Assembly (NCBI GenBank): GCA_038330085.1
Contig: JBBQNP010000026.1
Span: forward strand, 1-40,310
Source of the DNA: JAEUIA01 sp038330085
GTDB lineage: Bacteria; Planctomycetota; UBA1135; GCA-002686595
DNA: 40,310 bases
Direction: 5' to 3'
Shown: positions 8,285 to 16,241 of the stretch, piece by piece
How the letters are laid out: the number at the start of each line of letters is the position of its first letter
Position numbering within the stretch: position 1 is the stretch's first letter
The notes under the pieces: generated by a model
What the model was told of the DNA's origin: nothing
Database searches by the model: none
What the model saw: the letters and a program-made list of their open reading frames with translations, nothing else
Made by a program: the position numbers and the translations under genes

Positions 8285-9562
8285 TCAAAGTCCGAACGCC
8301 CCGCCCCACTGCGAGTCGGATTTGCCCTCGAAGCGATCGGGTGAGAAGAAGCGCGTGTCGAACGCGGACACGGTCTCGTTGCGCAGCATTTGTGCGACGC
8401 CCTCCCCCACCGACGGGGCGAGCTTGAAACCGTGGCCGCTGAAGCCGGTGACGATGATCAATCCACGCAGCGAATTTGTCCGCCCGATCAAAGCCTGTGC
8501 GTCGGGTGACAGCGTGTACATCCCGACTTGCGAACCGACGTCGGGTTGATCGCGGTAACGGGGAATGCGGCGCTCCAGCTCGTGCCGCGCCCAACGCTTG
8601 TATTCGTCGGTCACATGCTCGTCGAGCTTGTCGGGATCAGGCACTTCATCGTCGATCGCGTAGTCCATCCGACCCACGCGCGTGCGAGCGAAGTGACCTT
8701 CGCAGCGCGTGTAGAAGTTCCGCTCCAGGTCGAGGATCACCGGATGTGCCGCGGGCGCGAGTGTGCTGCGGCCTAGACCGAAACGCTCGAGTGCGACGTG
8801 CTCCAACCGTTCGTGGGCGTCGTCATGGGTCGTCACGCCGGCCCGCGGAAGTGCGAGGAAGTGCTGCTCGGGACGCACGACGCGCAACGGAACGTCGATC
8901 CCGGCGCGCGCGAGCAGCGGCTGCGACCACGGACCGGTTGCGACGACCACGTTCTCGGCTTCGATGGGGCCTTCGTTCGTCTCCACGCCGATGACGCGAC
9001 CATTCTCGACGCGCAAGTCCGTTACTCGCACGCCTATCCGCGTCACCGCTCCACACTCGCGCGCGAGCGCGGCGAACGCTTCGACGGTGCGAACCGGATC
9101 CACGCCCCCACCATCGGGCTCGTACGCGCCGATCGCGCCATCCGACACGTCGATCCCCGGCACGAGCGCCCGCACCTCGCGACCATCCACGATCCGCGTG
9201 TCGATGCCGATCGACTGCTGCATCGCGACGTTCTTCTGGACGAGCGCAATCGTCTCCGGTTTCTCCGGACCGGCGAGAGTGATCACGCCCATGCGCTGGA
9301 ACCCGATGCTGCGACCTGTGCGCGCTTCCAACCCCGCATACACGCGCAACGAATCACGCGCCATCGACGCGAGCTCGCGATCGCTGTAGTGCTGACGCAG
9401 GATCGCGCCTGAGCGGCCTGAAGATCCGGCGGCAAGTGCACTCTTCTCGAGCAACACGATCGGCTCCTCGATCGGATCGCGATCACGTGCGACATGCCAC
9501 GCGATCGACGCACCCATCACGCCACCGCCGACAATCACCGTGTGCGCACGCGCGCTGCTCAT
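8285..9562 (-). CDS. FAD-dependent oxidoreductase of the DadA/sarcosine oxidase-like (DAO) family
   Basis: The 425-residue product opens with a Rossmann dinucleotide-binding motif (VIVGGGVMGASIAWHVA) and an acidic residue after the second strand (VLLEKS). It contains the GRSGAILRQHY segment typical of glycine/sarcosine-oxidase relatives, and VVVATGPWSQPLLARAGIDV in the position where the family reads ATGxWs. The C-terminal FAD loop is LIIVTGFSGHGFKLAPSVGE. Such enzymes oxidise secondary or primary amines of amino acids, passing electrons to oxygen or a quinone; the substrate cannot be read from sequence. No signal peptide is seen. The ATG at 9562 lacks a Shine-Dalgarno site. A strong hairpin lies 39 bases upstream. 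Confidence 0.85.
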   Translation of the reverse strand: MSSARAHTVIVGGGVMGASIAWHVARDRDPIEEPIVLLEKSALAAGSSGRSGAILRQHYSDRELASMARDSLRVYAGLEARTGRSIGFQRMGVITLAGPEKPETIALVQKNVAMQQSIGIDTRIVDGREVRALVPGIDVSDGAIGAYEPDGGGVDPVRTVEAFAALARECGAVTRIGVRVTDLRVENGRVIGVETNEGPIEAENVVVATGPWSQPLLARAGIDVPLRVVRPEQHFLALPRAGVTTHDDAHERLEHVALERFGLGRSTLAPAAHPVILDLERNFYTRCEGHFARTRVGRMDYAIDDEVPDPDKLDEHVTDEYKRWARHELERRIPRYRDQPDVGSQVGMYTLSPDAQALIGRTNSLRGLIIVTGFSGHGFKLAPSVGEGVAQMLRNETVSAFDTRFFSPDRFEGKSDSQWGGAFGL

Positions 9563-9600
9563 GCCGGAGAAACTACGCGCTCGCGCTCATGAACGAAACG

Positions 9601-9635
9601 AGCCCCGCACGACCATGCGTCGGTCGCGCGGGGCT
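9601..9635 (-). terminator. Strong hairpin upstream of the DAO gene, possible leader attenuator
   Basis: AGCCCCGC (9601-9608) pairs perfectly with GCGGGGCT (9628-9635), and inside it CGACC pairs with GGTCG around a seven-base loop. Read on the minus strand, the stem is followed by CGTTTCGTT, a weak U-rich tail, so it looks most like a terminator for leftward transcription. It lies between the DAO start codon and any promoter further right, which suggests attenuation of the DAO gene or the end of a short unannotated transcript. Confidence 0.5.
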
Positions 9636-9833
9636 TGAAAGGGGAGACATCGACGCCGGCCCCGGATTCCGTGTGGTGAGGGGGTTCACACGGTCCGGTC
9701 TGTCGCCAGCTTGCTCGATGAGCTCCCGCGCACACTTCCGGCAGTCGGGGTGGAGTACGGGTGGAAAAAGTCGGCGGAACCGCGCGAAGGAATCGGACCT
9801 GGGACGCGGACGTGGAGAAAGGCCTTGCGCGGC

Positions 9834-9839
9834 TATCCT
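9834..9839 (+). promoter_or_regulatory. Candidate -10 element for ispG
   Basis: The hexamer TATCCT in the context GGCTATCCTGTGCG recurs almost identically upstream of the gene at 20152 (AGCTATCCTGTGCG). It lies about 90 bases before the ispG ATG. No clear -35 hexamer is present. The call rests on the recurrence only. Confidence 0.3.
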
Positions 9840-9927
9840 GTGCGGCTCACGGTGCGCAGGTATCGGTCTCGTGATATCGGCCGTGGTGTGCAGGACGTGA
9901 CGATCCCGACGTGATGATGAGCTGCAG

Positions 9928-11064
9928 ATGATTCCCCCGCGCAAGACCCGCACGATCCGTATCCGCGACCTCGAGGTCGGCGGCAGTGCACCCATCGCCG
10001 TGCAGAGCATGGCCGCCACGCGCACGAAAGACCTCGTCGCGACCAAGCGACAGATCGACATCCTCGAGGCGGCCGGCGCGGACCTGATCCGCATCGCTGT
10101 CGACAGCAAGGAAGACGTCACGGCACTCGCGAAGCTGCGCGAGGGCACGAACGCGCGCTTGTCCGTCGACCTGCAGGAGAACTACCGCCTCGCGGAGTCC
10201 GTCGCGCCCTTCGTCGACAAGATCCGCTACAACCCCGGCCACCTCCACCACCACGAGAAGCACAAGAGCGTCCGTGACAAGGTCGCGTTCCTCGTCGACG
10301 TCGCGGCCCGCAACAAGTGCGCGATGCGCATCGGCATCAACGCGGGATCCATCGCGCCCGAGTACGACGCGCGCTTCCCCGACGATCACGTGTCGGCGAT
10401 CGTGGCGTGCGCGGTCGATCACTGTGCGCTCGTCGACGGGCTCGGGTTCACCGACTACGTCGTGTCGATCAAGGACAGCGACCCGCGCCTCGTCGTCGAG
10501 GCCAACTCGCGCTTCGCTGCGGAGCGACCGGACGTGCCGATCCACCTGGGTGTCACGGAAGCCGGTCTACCGCCCGAAGGCATCATCAAGACGCGCATTG
10601 CCTTCGAACAACTGCTCGCGCGCGGGATCGGCGACACGTTGCGCGTTTCGTTGACGCTGCCCTTCGACGACAAGGGCCGTGAGATCGCCGTCGGTCGCGA
10701 GCTGATCCGCGACATCGAGGGAGGGCGCTTCCGGTCGGTGCCGCCGAACTTCTTCGAAGGCTTGAACATCATCGCGTGCCCGAGCTGCTCGCGCGTCGAG
10801 AACGAGAAGTTCATCGAGCTCGCGGAGGACGTGAAGCGCATCACCGCCTACGCCAAGGAGCACGACCTCACGATTGCTGTGATGGGTTGCCGCGTGAACG
10901 GTCCGGGCGAGACGGACGACGCGGACTTGGGGCTTTGGTGCGGGCCGAACTTCGTCAACCTGAAGCGCGGGGAGGCCGACGTCGGCGCATTCAGGTACGG
11001 CGAGATCTTGCCCCGACTGAAGATCGAGCTCGATCGACTGATCGCTGCGAAGTCCGGGGGTTGA
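9928..11064 (+). CDS. ispG: 4-hydroxy-3-methylbut-2-en-1-yl diphosphate synthase IspG (GcpE)
   Basis: IspG is the penultimate enzyme of the MEP isoprenoid pathway. It converts cyclic MEcPP to HMBPP with a [4Fe-4S] cluster. The 378-residue product starts the TIM barrel with VGGSAPIAVQSMAATRTKD. It has NAGSIAPEY, HLGVTEAG and RVSLTLPF in order, then the cluster motifs CPSCSR (Cys284 and Cys287) and MGCRVNGPGE (Cys321, with a Glu at 328 in the ligand position). Length is typical of the short bacterial form. The usual NPGN loop is replaced by YNPGHLHHHEKHKS (101-114), which is unusually histidine-rich. The gene stands alone. Confidence 0.96.
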   Translation: MIPPRKTRTIRIRDLEVGGSAPIAVQSMAATRTKDLVATKRQIDILEAAGADLIRIAVDSKEDVTALAKLREGTNARLSVDLQENYRLAESVAPFVDKIRYNPGHLHHHEKHKSVRDKVAFLVDVAARNKCAMRIGINAGSIAPEYDARFPDDHVSAIVACAVDHCALVDGLGFTDYVVSIKDSDPRLVVEANSRFAAERPDVPIHLGVTEAGLPPEGIIKTRIAFEQLLARGIGDTLRVSLTLPFDDKGREIAVGRELIRDIEGGRFRSVPPNFFEGLNIIACPSCSRVENEKFIELAEDVKRITAYAKEHDLTIAVMGCRVNGPGETDDADLGLWCGPNFVNLKRGEADVGAFRYGEILPRLKIELDRLIAAKSGG

Positions 11065-11071
11065 AACGGCG

Positions 11072-11094
11072 GCGGCCGCGATGATCGCGGCCGC
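11072..11094. terminator. Palindromic hairpin after ispG
   Basis: GCGGCCGCGAT (11072-11082) and ATCGCGGCCGC (11084-11094) are perfect inverted arms. Folded with a five-base loop they give a nine-pair G+C-rich stem eight bases after the ispG stop codon. No T-run follows, so it would be a non-canonical terminator. A second short palindrome, CTGCGCA-G-TGCGCAG, lies at 11103-11117. Confidence 0.55.
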
Positions 11095-11138
11095 TCGTCA
11101 GCCTGCGCAGTGCGCAGAGACTGCCGGTGCACGTGCTG

Positions 11139-11185
11139 GTGCCAGGCACCCGTCGCGGGAATACCCGCGGCGGGTTCCAGGCACC
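11139..11185. repeat. Palindromic repeat copy C
   Basis: This is a third copy of the 47-base unit found at 6132-6178 and 6271-6317. It matches copy A at 44 of 47 positions in inverse orientation, and its inner stem CCGCGGG/CCCGCGG is perfect. On the minus strand it begins one base after the stop codon of the di-haem oxidoreductase (stop at 11187-11189). That is the same orientation and nearly the same place relative to a stop codon as copy A. A role as terminator or 3'-end protection for the minus-strand transcript is likely. Confidence 0.85.
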
Positions 11186-11186
11186 A

Positions 11187-12620
11187 TCACGTGCCCGTGA
11201 AAGCGCGCTGCAGCGCCGCGATGTCGCGCAGGTCGAAGTCGCCGTCCTGATCGAAGTCGGCGATCGCGCGCGGGTCGTCCGCGGTGAAGAACGAGCCCGG
11301 GCCCGTCAGCGTCGTGCGCAGGAAGAACCAGTCGATCTCGTCGACGTTGTTGTTGTACTCGTAGTCGAACTCGGCGTGTCCGAGCGACATCAGGAAGTCC
11401 TGGACCTTCACCTGGTCAACCGGCGAGAGCGCGGCGTAGTTGCCGCGGGCCGTCGCCGCTTCACCGGCGTGAGCCATGATCGCGGCGTCGAGGTTCTGCT
11501 CTCCAGTGTTGCCCGTCGCGCGTCCGTCGTGCAGCAGTGCGAACTGCGCGCGGTGACCGACGCCCCACAGCGGTGACGTACGGAAGTCGTTCTCGTGCGC
11601 CTGACCTTGCACGATGCCGTCACCGAGCGCGCCCATGTCGTGCAGCAGGAAGTCCGAGTACGGCTTGATCGTCTTGTTGGCGATCCCGTTCTCCGCCACC
11701 GGCGACGCGGTGAACGTCGAAGTCAGGTGGCACGACGCACAACCGACCGCCGTGAAGATTGCTTCCCCGCTCATGCCCGAGCGCGGCGTCTGCGGCGGCG
11801 GTGCGAGGAACTTCTGGAACTCCGCCCAGCGGTCGATCATCTCGTAACCCTGCGCATCCGGGTGGTCTTCCGGATCAATCGGCGCCGCATCACACTGCGC
11901 GAGACGGACAAGGTCCCCGTTCGGCGCGTTGTCCATCGTGAGGAAGCGGTTCGTGAGACCCGTCTCGTTCAAACCGGCGTCGGACGAGAACGTCAAGAGC
12001 GTCGGAACTTGGGCCTTCCAGCCGAAGCGACCGACGCGAATCGGACCGTTCGGATCTTCCAACGAGTGCATCTGGTGCGCGCGACCCGTGACACCGGGGG
12101 GCGGGAACACCGCGTTCACCAGGATGTCCGAGTCGTCGATCGCCTCGACGATGCCGTAGCCGAAGATCGGCGGCGTGACCCGGTGTGTCATCACGTCGGC
12201 GTTCGCGGGGATGATTTCATCGCACGTCGGAGTGTTGATCGACGACTTCTGCAGGAGCGAGCCCCCGAGCGCGTCCATCGGATCGAACGGCGTCGTGCCC
12301 GTTGCCGCGATGCCGAACCGCGTGACGAACTTGGTGCTCGACCCGCCGGGTGTCGGTGACAGGTGGCAGTGCTGGCAGCTCGTGTCGTTGAAGATCGGGC
12401 CGAGACCCTCGGCGGGCGTCAGGATGTGATTGAACGCATTCGACCCCGCGTTGAAGCGATCGAGCTGCGCCGGCGTCAGACCCGGCAGCGGCTCACCCAT
12501 GCGCGGTTGGATCGGCTGCTGTGCGCTCGCGAGCGCTTGCGTCATGACCGCGAAGACGGCCAATCCGGCTGCACGTGAGAGACGAGACGAGAGGAGCTGG
12601 CTATGGATGGATTGCGTCAT
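11187..12620 (-). CDS. Secreted di-haem oxidoreductase (DHOR-like) with C-terminal dockerin-like EF-hand
   Basis: The 477-residue product has a signal peptide (about 1-33, cleavage after ALASA) and two c-type haem motifs, CQHCH (82-86) and CASCH (294-298). The layout resembles the DHOR family of putative di-haem peroxidases (FNDTSCQHCHLSPTPGG; GYGIVEAI; IKPYSDFLLHDMG; RTSPLWGVG). It should act in the periplasm or outside the cell in electron transfer or peroxide chemistry. Its last 25 residues, ADFDQDGDFDLRDIAALQRA plus a few more, form a Ca-binding loop and helix like one half of a type I dockerin. It is last of three minus-strand secreted proteins and ends against repeat copy C. Confidence 0.85.
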   Translation of the reverse strand: MTQSIHSQLLSSRLSRAAGLAVFAVMTQALASAQQPIQPRMGEPLPGLTPAQLDRFNAGSNAFNHILTPAEGLGPIFNDTSCQHCHLSPTPGGSSTKFVTRFGIAATGTTPFDPMDALGGSLLQKSSINTPTCDEIIPANADVMTHRVTPPIFGYGIVEAIDDSDILVNAVFPPPGVTGRAHQMHSLEDPNGPIRVGRFGWKAQVPTLLTFSSDAGLNETGLTNRFLTMDNAPNGDLVRLAQCDAAPIDPEDHPDAQGYEMIDRWAEFQKFLAPPPQTPRSGMSGEAIFTAVGCASCHLTSTFTASPVAENGIANKTIKPYSDFLLHDMGALGDGIVQGQAHENDFRTSPLWGVGHRAQFALLHDGRATGNTGEQNLDAAIMAHAGEAATARGNYAALSPVDQVKVQDFLMSLGHAEFDYEYNNNVDEIDWFFLRTTLTGPGSFFTADDPRAIADFDQDGDFDLRDIAALQRAFTGT

Positions 12621-12681
12621 GACTTGGATCGCTGTGACTCGAGGAAGAGGTCTCTCACGTGCAGTCGGGCGGTGAATTCAG

Positions 12682-12713
12682 GGCCCTGAAATCGAGTGAC
12701 CGAGATCAGGGCC
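12682..12713 (-). terminator. Possible hairpin after the FG-GAP protein gene
   Basis: GGCCCTGA (12682-12689) can pair with TCAGGGCC (12706-12713) around a 16-base loop, between the FG-GAP protein stop and the di-haem oxidoreductase start. The left arm also belongs to a perfect 14-base palindrome, TTCAGGGCCCTGAA (12677-12690). No U-tail follows. It may partly uncouple the two genes. Confidence 0.35.
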
Positions 12714-12733
12714 GTGACATCAGGCCGTTGGAA

Positions 12734-13201
12734 TCAGGGTGCCCAGACGACCGACGCGCCGTTGGTCAGGTTGAAGGTCTCCGGGTTGCAGAACGCCGCC
12801 GCGTTGCGATACCAGATCTGGTAAGTGCGCGTGACGCCCGAGGTGAGCGCGCCCTTGATCGAGACCGGCACGTCGCCGGGACCCGGGTAGAACGAGCTGC
12901 CGCCTGTGTTGGTCTTGGTGCCGAGGCGCACGACCGAGCCGGCTGCGCAACGCAGACCGTCGCCGAAGACGGCGCCCGTGCCGCCACCCACTTGGTTGGT
13001 GCCCTGGTAATACAGCGTCGAGGAGTTCGGCATGCGCGAACCTTCGACCACGAACGTGTCGTTGGTGATGCGCGCGATACCGCCCGTGACGAGCTTGCCG
13101 CCCGTTCCGAGCGAGTTGAGGCAGCCTTCCTTGTTGCCGACCGCGCTCGCATTGCCGCACGGGCAGGCCGAGCCCGATCCGTCGCCGAAGCAGTACTCCG
13201 T
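12734..13201 (-). other. CFGDGS C-terminal domain, copy 1
   Basis: These are the last 155 codons of the FG-GAP protein. They align residue by residue, with essentially no gaps, to the last 156 codons of the PQQ-type protein at 35811-36281. Shared landmarks are CFGDGSG, ACPC, RMPNSS/GMPNSS, VFGDGLRC, GTK, YPGPGD, RTYQ.WYRNA and TFNLTNG. Six cysteines are conserved, suggesting disulfides in an exported domain. Function is unknown; surface retention or sorting is a guess from its terminal position. Confidence 0.8.
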
Positions 13202-14647
13202 CACGGAGGCAGGCTGGTGGGCCTGGTTGATCCACACCTGCGTGCCGTTGCAACGGCCCATGACGATGTCGTTGTCACCGTCGTTGTCGATGTCGAACAC
13301 AGCGAAGTCGAACGTGCCGGTCAGGTCGCTCGCGGTCATGCCGACGACGCCCTTCCAGCCGTTGTTCCCCGACTGCTGCATCTCCTGCACGAGCGTGATC
13401 TGCGAACCCACGGCTCCGCCCGGGTTGTGATAGATGTGCGTGCGACGGTTGCAGCCGGGCAAGTCGACGTCGAAGTCGGCGATCATGATGTCGAGCCAAC
13501 CGTCACCGTCGAGGTCGACCATCAAGTTGTTTCCGGCGAACCCGTCGTCCTGCCCGCTCAGCATGGTGAAGCTCTTGTTCGGGCCCCAGATCGCGCGGCC
13601 CAGAGCATCGTTGCCGGTGTTGTAACGGTAGTAGTCGGTGCCGTCGTCGCTGACGACGAGGTCCGGCTTGCCGTCGTGGTTCAAGTCACCGAGATCGATG
13701 TGGTAAGGCTCACCGCTTCCCGCGTCCGTCTGGAACTGGCTCATGTGCCCGATGTTGTTCGGATCCTGGTAGGCGACCGAAACTCGCTGCGGGTTTCCGA
13801 GCGCGGTGTCCTTCACCACGTCGTTCAAGCCGTCACCGTTCACGTCGATGATCTTGGTGGCCATGCCGAAGGCCGACAGCAGCATCGCCGAAGTCATCCG
13901 CGTCTGGAGCGAGTCCGTGAAGAAGCCGAACCCGTCATTGACGAGCAGTCGGTCGTTCAGGTCCGCGCCGGGTTGCTCGAAGATGTTCGTTTCCGTGTCG
14001 TCGTAGTCCGCGAAGTACAGGTCCGGGAATCCGTCGCCCGTGACGTCGCCGACGGAGACCGAGCAGAAGCGCGGCGCCACCGCGAGGTTGCTGCCGATGA
14101 CGAGGAGCTGCGGAATGCGCGCGTCCTCGTACTTGAAGCCCTGCCACACGCCGTTGATCGAGCCTTTGTTGTGGTAGACGCGCGGGTGCGAAAGGTACTT
14201 CGGATCGCCGTCGCTCAAGGTCGTCGCCGTGACGACGTCGGGCCAACCGTCGCCGTCGAGGTCGACGATCTGCACGTCGCGATCGTTCGTCGGCGTCATG
14301 AAGCCCATGTCTCCCGCGATGTCCGAGTCCACGGCCAGCTGGCTCGTGCGGTCGACCAGGATCCCATTCTCGTTCATCAAGAGTTGGTTCACGCGCTTGC
14401 CGGTCGTCGCCGCCGGCTGCTTGCGCACGACGATCAGGTCCGTCCAGCCGTCACGGTTGACGTCGCCCCAGGCGTAGTCCTTCTCGTCGGTGTCGTTCGT
14501 GACTTGAGTCGCCACGGTGCCGTTCGGGTTCTGGATGCGGTTCGTGTCCTGCACGAACGTGACCCATTGGTTGTTGAACTGGGCCTGAGCCATCGGGGCT
14601 GCGACGCCTGCGATGAGCAGCGCCGGAGCAAGACGGGAGAACTGCAT
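12734..14647 (-). CDS. Secreted FG-GAP/VCBS beta-propeller protein with CFGDGS C-terminal domain
   Basis: The 637-residue product starts at the ATG at 14647, followed by a signal peptide ending APMAQA; the frame is open further upstream without a signal. The body is an integrin-like propeller of FG-GAP/VCBS repeats with many Ca-binding loops, such as DLDGDGWPDVV, DVNGDGLNDVV and DIDNDGDNDIV. Such proteins are extracellular; the ligand is unknown. The last 155 residues are a separate Cys-containing domain opening with CFGDGSGSACPCGN and closing with YPGPGD, WYRNA and FNLTNG. The same domain ends the unrelated protein at 34566. It is the middle gene of three on this strand. Confidence 0.85.
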   Translation of the reverse strand: MQFSRLAPALLIAGVAAPMAQAQFNNQWVTFVQDTNRIQNPNGTVATQVTNDTDEKDYAWGDVNRDGWTDLIVVRKQPAATTGKRVNQLLMNENGILVDRTSQLAVDSDIAGDMGFMTPTNDRDVQIVDLDGDGWPDVVTATTLSDGDPKYLSHPRVYHNKGSINGVWQGFKYEDARIPQLLVIGSNLAVAPRFCSVSVGDVTGDGFPDLYFADYDDTETNIFEQPGADLNDRLLVNDGFGFFTDSLQTRMTSAMLLSAFGMATKIIDVNGDGLNDVVKDTALGNPQRVSVAYQDPNNIGHMSQFQTDAGSGEPYHIDLGDLNHDGKPDLVVSDDGTDYYRYNTGNDALGRAIWGPNKSFTMLSGQDDGFAGNNLMVDLDGDGWLDIMIADFDVDLPGCNRRTHIYHNPGGAVGSQITLVQEMQQSGNNGWKGVVGMTASDLTGTFDFAVFDIDNDGDNDIVMGRCNGTQVWINQAHQPASVTEYCFGDGSGSACPCGNASAVGNKEGCLNSLGTGGKLVTGGIARITNDTFVVEGSRMPNSSTLYYQGTNQVGGGTGAVFGDGLRCAAGSVVRLGTKTNTGGSSFYPGPGDVPVSIKGALTSGVTRTYQIWYRNAAAFCNPETFNLTNGASVVWAP

Positions 14648-14749
14648 GGACACTCTTCTTTCGAGGTTTCTGGGGTCTCTTCGGATGAGAGCCGTCTCCG
14701 CACCCGACGCGCGAACGTCGAGGTGGAGCACGGACGAGAGGTGAATCGA

Positions 14750-15718
14750 TCAGTGGACCACTTGGACGGACACGGGCTCGCTGACGAAGTCGGTCGGGCC
14801 GACCAGGTAGAACGCATGCCAGACCGTGTGTCCTTCGAACCGCTGAATCGGATGGAAGGTGACGGTCGCGTGCCCAGCCGCATCGAGCACGCCCGCCGAG
14901 TTCGACAGGACGGCCGAGTTCGGGACGTGCTGGGTGTACTGGGTGTAGCGGTCCTCGGTCAGCGGCAGCGTCATCCCGCCCGGAAGCGCAATGCCGGAGG
15001 TGCCGGCGAGCGAGCCCAGCATGACGTAGTGGCGGCCCGCGTTGGCCGGGCCGGCGCTGATCGAGAAGGTCACGCTGTCGTGCGCGCTGGCCGAGAGCGG
15101 CAGCGAACTCATCGCGCGAATCGACTGCACGGTGACGGTGAGGTTCGAAACCACGCCGGCGCCGGCCTGCTCGACCTTCCAGAACGGAACGCCCGACTGT
15201 CCTGGCAAGAGCACGTTCGCGAGGACGTGGCTCGCGCTGAGCGTGAAGTTCCCGACGTGATACGGCGCGGTCAACACGCCCGCGGCGAGGACCACCGGTG
15301 AGCCTTGTTGCGCGACGTTCTGGATCACGATGCCGTTCGGCGTCGGGGCGACCGTGTTGTTGATCGTGTTCTGCGCGCCGCCGATCTGGAGCAGGTTGCC
15401 GCCCGAGAGCGTGCCGCCGTAGCCGGCCGGGTTCACGAAGCCCTTGGGCGCCGTGAAGTTCAGCATGGGCATCGCGGTCGGCGTTGCCGCTTGAGCCAGT
15501 GCTCCGCCGGTGAACGACAGGTCGAGCGCGAACATTGCGAGACCGCCGCTCGACGCGTTGCCGAGTTCACCTTGGACGACGTACGGAACGGTGCCGCCCG
15601 GTGCGATGCGGATCACCGACTGTCCGGTCGTCGTCCGCACGCTGACGTTGAGATCGCTGGCTTGCGCCGCGCCGATGCACAGCGCCATGGCGGCGCTCGA
15701 GAACCACAAACTCTTCAT
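14750..15718 (-). CDS. Secreted protein with cohesin-like N-terminal domain and conserved C-terminal module
   Basis: The 322-residue product starts at the ATG at 15718 with a signal peptide (MKSLWFSSAAMALCIGAAQA). The frame continues open upstream, but that is the shadow of egtB and its leader. Residues about 22-200 look like a cohesin or related beta-sandwich, with IAPGGTVPYVVQGELGN and GGLAMFALDLSFTGG matching the cohesin pattern PGxxV and GLxxxxFxLxyd. The C-terminal ~110 residues (SISAGPANAGRHYVMLGSLA to the end, with LPLTEDRYT and HAFYLVGP) resemble a module I associate with planctomycete secreted proteins. It is first of three minus-strand secreted genes. Family assignment is by pattern only. 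Confidence 0.7.
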   Translation of the reverse strand: MKSLWFSSAAMALCIGAAQASDLNVSVRTTTGQSVIRIAPGGTVPYVVQGELGNASSGGLAMFALDLSFTGGALAQAATPTAMPMLNFTAPKGFVNPAGYGGTLSGGNLLQIGGAQNTINNTVAPTPNGIVIQNVAQQGSPVVLAAGVLTAPYHVGNFTLSASHVLANVLLPGQSGVPFWKVEQAGAGVVSNLTVTVQSIRAMSSLPLSASAHDSVTFSISAGPANAGRHYVMLGSLAGTSGIALPGGMTLPLTEDRYTQYTQHVPNSAVLSNSAGVLDAAGHATVTFHPIQRFEGHTVWHAFYLVGPTDFVSEPVSVQVVH

Positions 15719-16241
15719 GGGGATCCAACTCCGAGTCGATGCGAACCGGGCGAGCCAACTGGGCCTGGGGAGCCCTGCGCGCAGGCCGGGAGAGAGGTGA
15801 CACACCGACCCCGCCTGGATGAGCGCGCGAGCCAGCTTAGAGGACATAGGCATTACGTGTGGGCCTGCAACGTAAGGATACTGCGAATACGGCGAGCCCG
15901 AGGTGGCCTGGAACGGCGTGGATTTGCGGTCCCTGGCGCGAGGGGCGATTTCCAAGACTACACCGCGAGCCCGGCGGGCAGGCCGAATGGCGAGGGCGGA
16001 TTTGGCTCGGATCGGGGCGTTCCATGCGGAAAAAACGTCTCGTATCGCGCTTTCGATCGCGTGAATGACGTCCAGCGCGCTCGCGCGGTGCCGTGTCGCG
16101 AACGCGTGTAATGCGCGATGCCGACGCGGGAAACTCTGCCGGCTGCACGGGTTCGCAGCGCTTGTCTCGGTGAGCACGTCTCCAGCGCCTGTCGAGTTCG
16201 GGCGCGCACACCTGGATGTGGAGACTAGTCTGGTCGCCTCG
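15719..16241. other. Divergent intergenic region between the cohesin-like gene and egtB
   Basis: This 523-base gap should hold promoters for both flanking genes. Frames on both strands stay open because of high G+C but show no recognisable protein. The 10-base palindrome AGACTAGTCT lies at 16222-16231, close to the egtB start, and its TAGTCT half could be a -10 element. I see no RNA gene or repeat here. Confidence 0.4.
16226..16231 (+). promoter_or_regulatory. Candidate -10 element (TAGTCT) for egtB
   Basis: TAGTCT fits the TANNCT pattern seen before several genes here and lies 10 bases before the egtB ATG. Transcription would then begin almost at the start codon. It is also half of the palindrome AGACTAGTCT, so a regulator site is an alternative. 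Confidence 0.25.

Larger units (their letters stand above)
9563..9927. other. Intergenic region upstream of both the DAO oxidoreductase and ispG
   Basis: This 365-base gap separates two divergent genes. It holds the hairpin at 9601-9635 and a TATCCT hexamer at 9834-9839. The minus strand has an open frame through about 9640-9800 that would encode HPDCRKCARELIEQAGDRP, with a CxxC pair, but it has no convincing start and runs through the hairpin to a stop at 9573. I do not annotate it as a gene. No RNA gene was recognised. Confidence 0.4.

Noticed and set aside
9711..9914. 67-codon plus-strand frame before ispG
   Set aside because: No recognisable motif, no ribosome-binding site, and it overlaps the candidate promoter hexamer; likely chance.
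12659..15301. 880-codon open frame on the plus strand opposite the secreted-protein cluster
   Set aside because: It is antisense to two well-supported genes, is rich in Arg/Val/Asp from G+C-rich antisense codons, and shows no domain pattern.
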